Source: Pseudomonadota bacterium (lineage in GTDB: Bacteria > Pseudomonadota > Alphaproteobacteria > Sphingomonadales > SMXR01). Taken from it: a stretch of 14,750 bases of DNA. Both the position numbers and the translations under genes were made by a program. The notes under the pieces were generated by a model. That model was not told where the DNA came from. It searched no databases and worked only from the letters and a program-made list of their open reading frames with translations. Position 1 is the stretch's first letter. Each line of letters opens with the position of its first letter. This document shows, in pieces, positions 14,724 through 14,750 of this stretch. Location: contig JACZYI010000025.1 of the NCBI GenBank assembly GCA_022571175.1, positions 1 to 14,750 on the forward strand, read 5' to 3'.

Positions 14724-14750
14724 GACGCCGCACCCGGGGCACGGGCCGGG

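Noticed and set aside
14395..14742. Long alternative-frame reading frame opposite or across the MATE segment, rich in Arg and Ala
   Set aside because: It is a by-product of high GC; the MATE frame carries recognisable helices and the other frame does not.
1..14750. CRISPR arrays, tRNA or rRNA genes, transposases, integrases, toxin-antitoxin pairs
   Set aside because: None seen on either strand by reading; no regularly spaced repeats, cloverleaf-like sequence or DDE/integrase motifs.

Overview
The window looks like chromosomal DNA of a Gram-negative alphaproteobacterium, probably an environmental or marine heterotroph. It carries an S8-type autotransporter barrel, several exported hydrolases and propeller proteins with signal peptides, and Shine-Dalgarno sites in front of most genes. 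Base composition is roughly half GC in most genes. This placement rests on the families seen, not on a marker gene. No rRNA, tRNA, CRISPR array, insertion sequence or integrase is visible. It reads like a metagenomic contig, because the last ~330 bases have clearly different composition and gene content.

Layout. (a) 1-652, +: 3' end of an outer-membrane barrel protein of the S8-peptidase autotransporter type. It converges on an exported S9 prolyl-oligopeptidase-family peptidase (659-2692, -). The two stop codons lie inside one 14-bp palindrome. (b) 3022-5036, +: a protein joining a DUF6065-like domain to a 2-oxoglutarate-oxygenase-like domain that has lost its recognisable iron and co-substrate ligands, followed by a small cupin. 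(c) 5061-5633, -: an unrecognised exported or anchored ORFan of lower GC. (d) 5803-7068, +: an exported acetamidase/formamidase-family protein. It converges on an exported TPR protein (7142-7690, -). (e) 7889-8281, +: a small exported protein, followed by a large FtsX/MacB-type ABC permease (8490-10937, +) with no ATPase gene in view. (f) 10943 to the right end, -: an overlapping operon in the order M1 aminopeptidase (3' part only), PLP-dependent threonine/serine dehydratase, exported PD40 propeller protein.

At about 14400-14420 the M1 aminopeptidase reading frame runs without a break into the N-terminus of a MATE transporter. The MATE side is 68% GC (224 of 330 bases, 14421-14750); 240 sampled bases on the M1 side are 48% GC. 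The join falls on a Trp-Asn-Gly-Leu-Trp stretch that I judge common to both families. This is most simply an assembly chimera with a GC-rich, possibly planctomycete, genome.

The genes mostly serve extracytoplasmic protein and amide breakdown and cell-envelope functions, with one amino-acid catabolic enzyme; no single pathway links them. The least explained unit is the DUF6065/degenerate-oxygenase fusion with its cupin neighbour, whose motif-2 metal ligand is also replaced. I see no defence system or other clearly new multi-gene machine.
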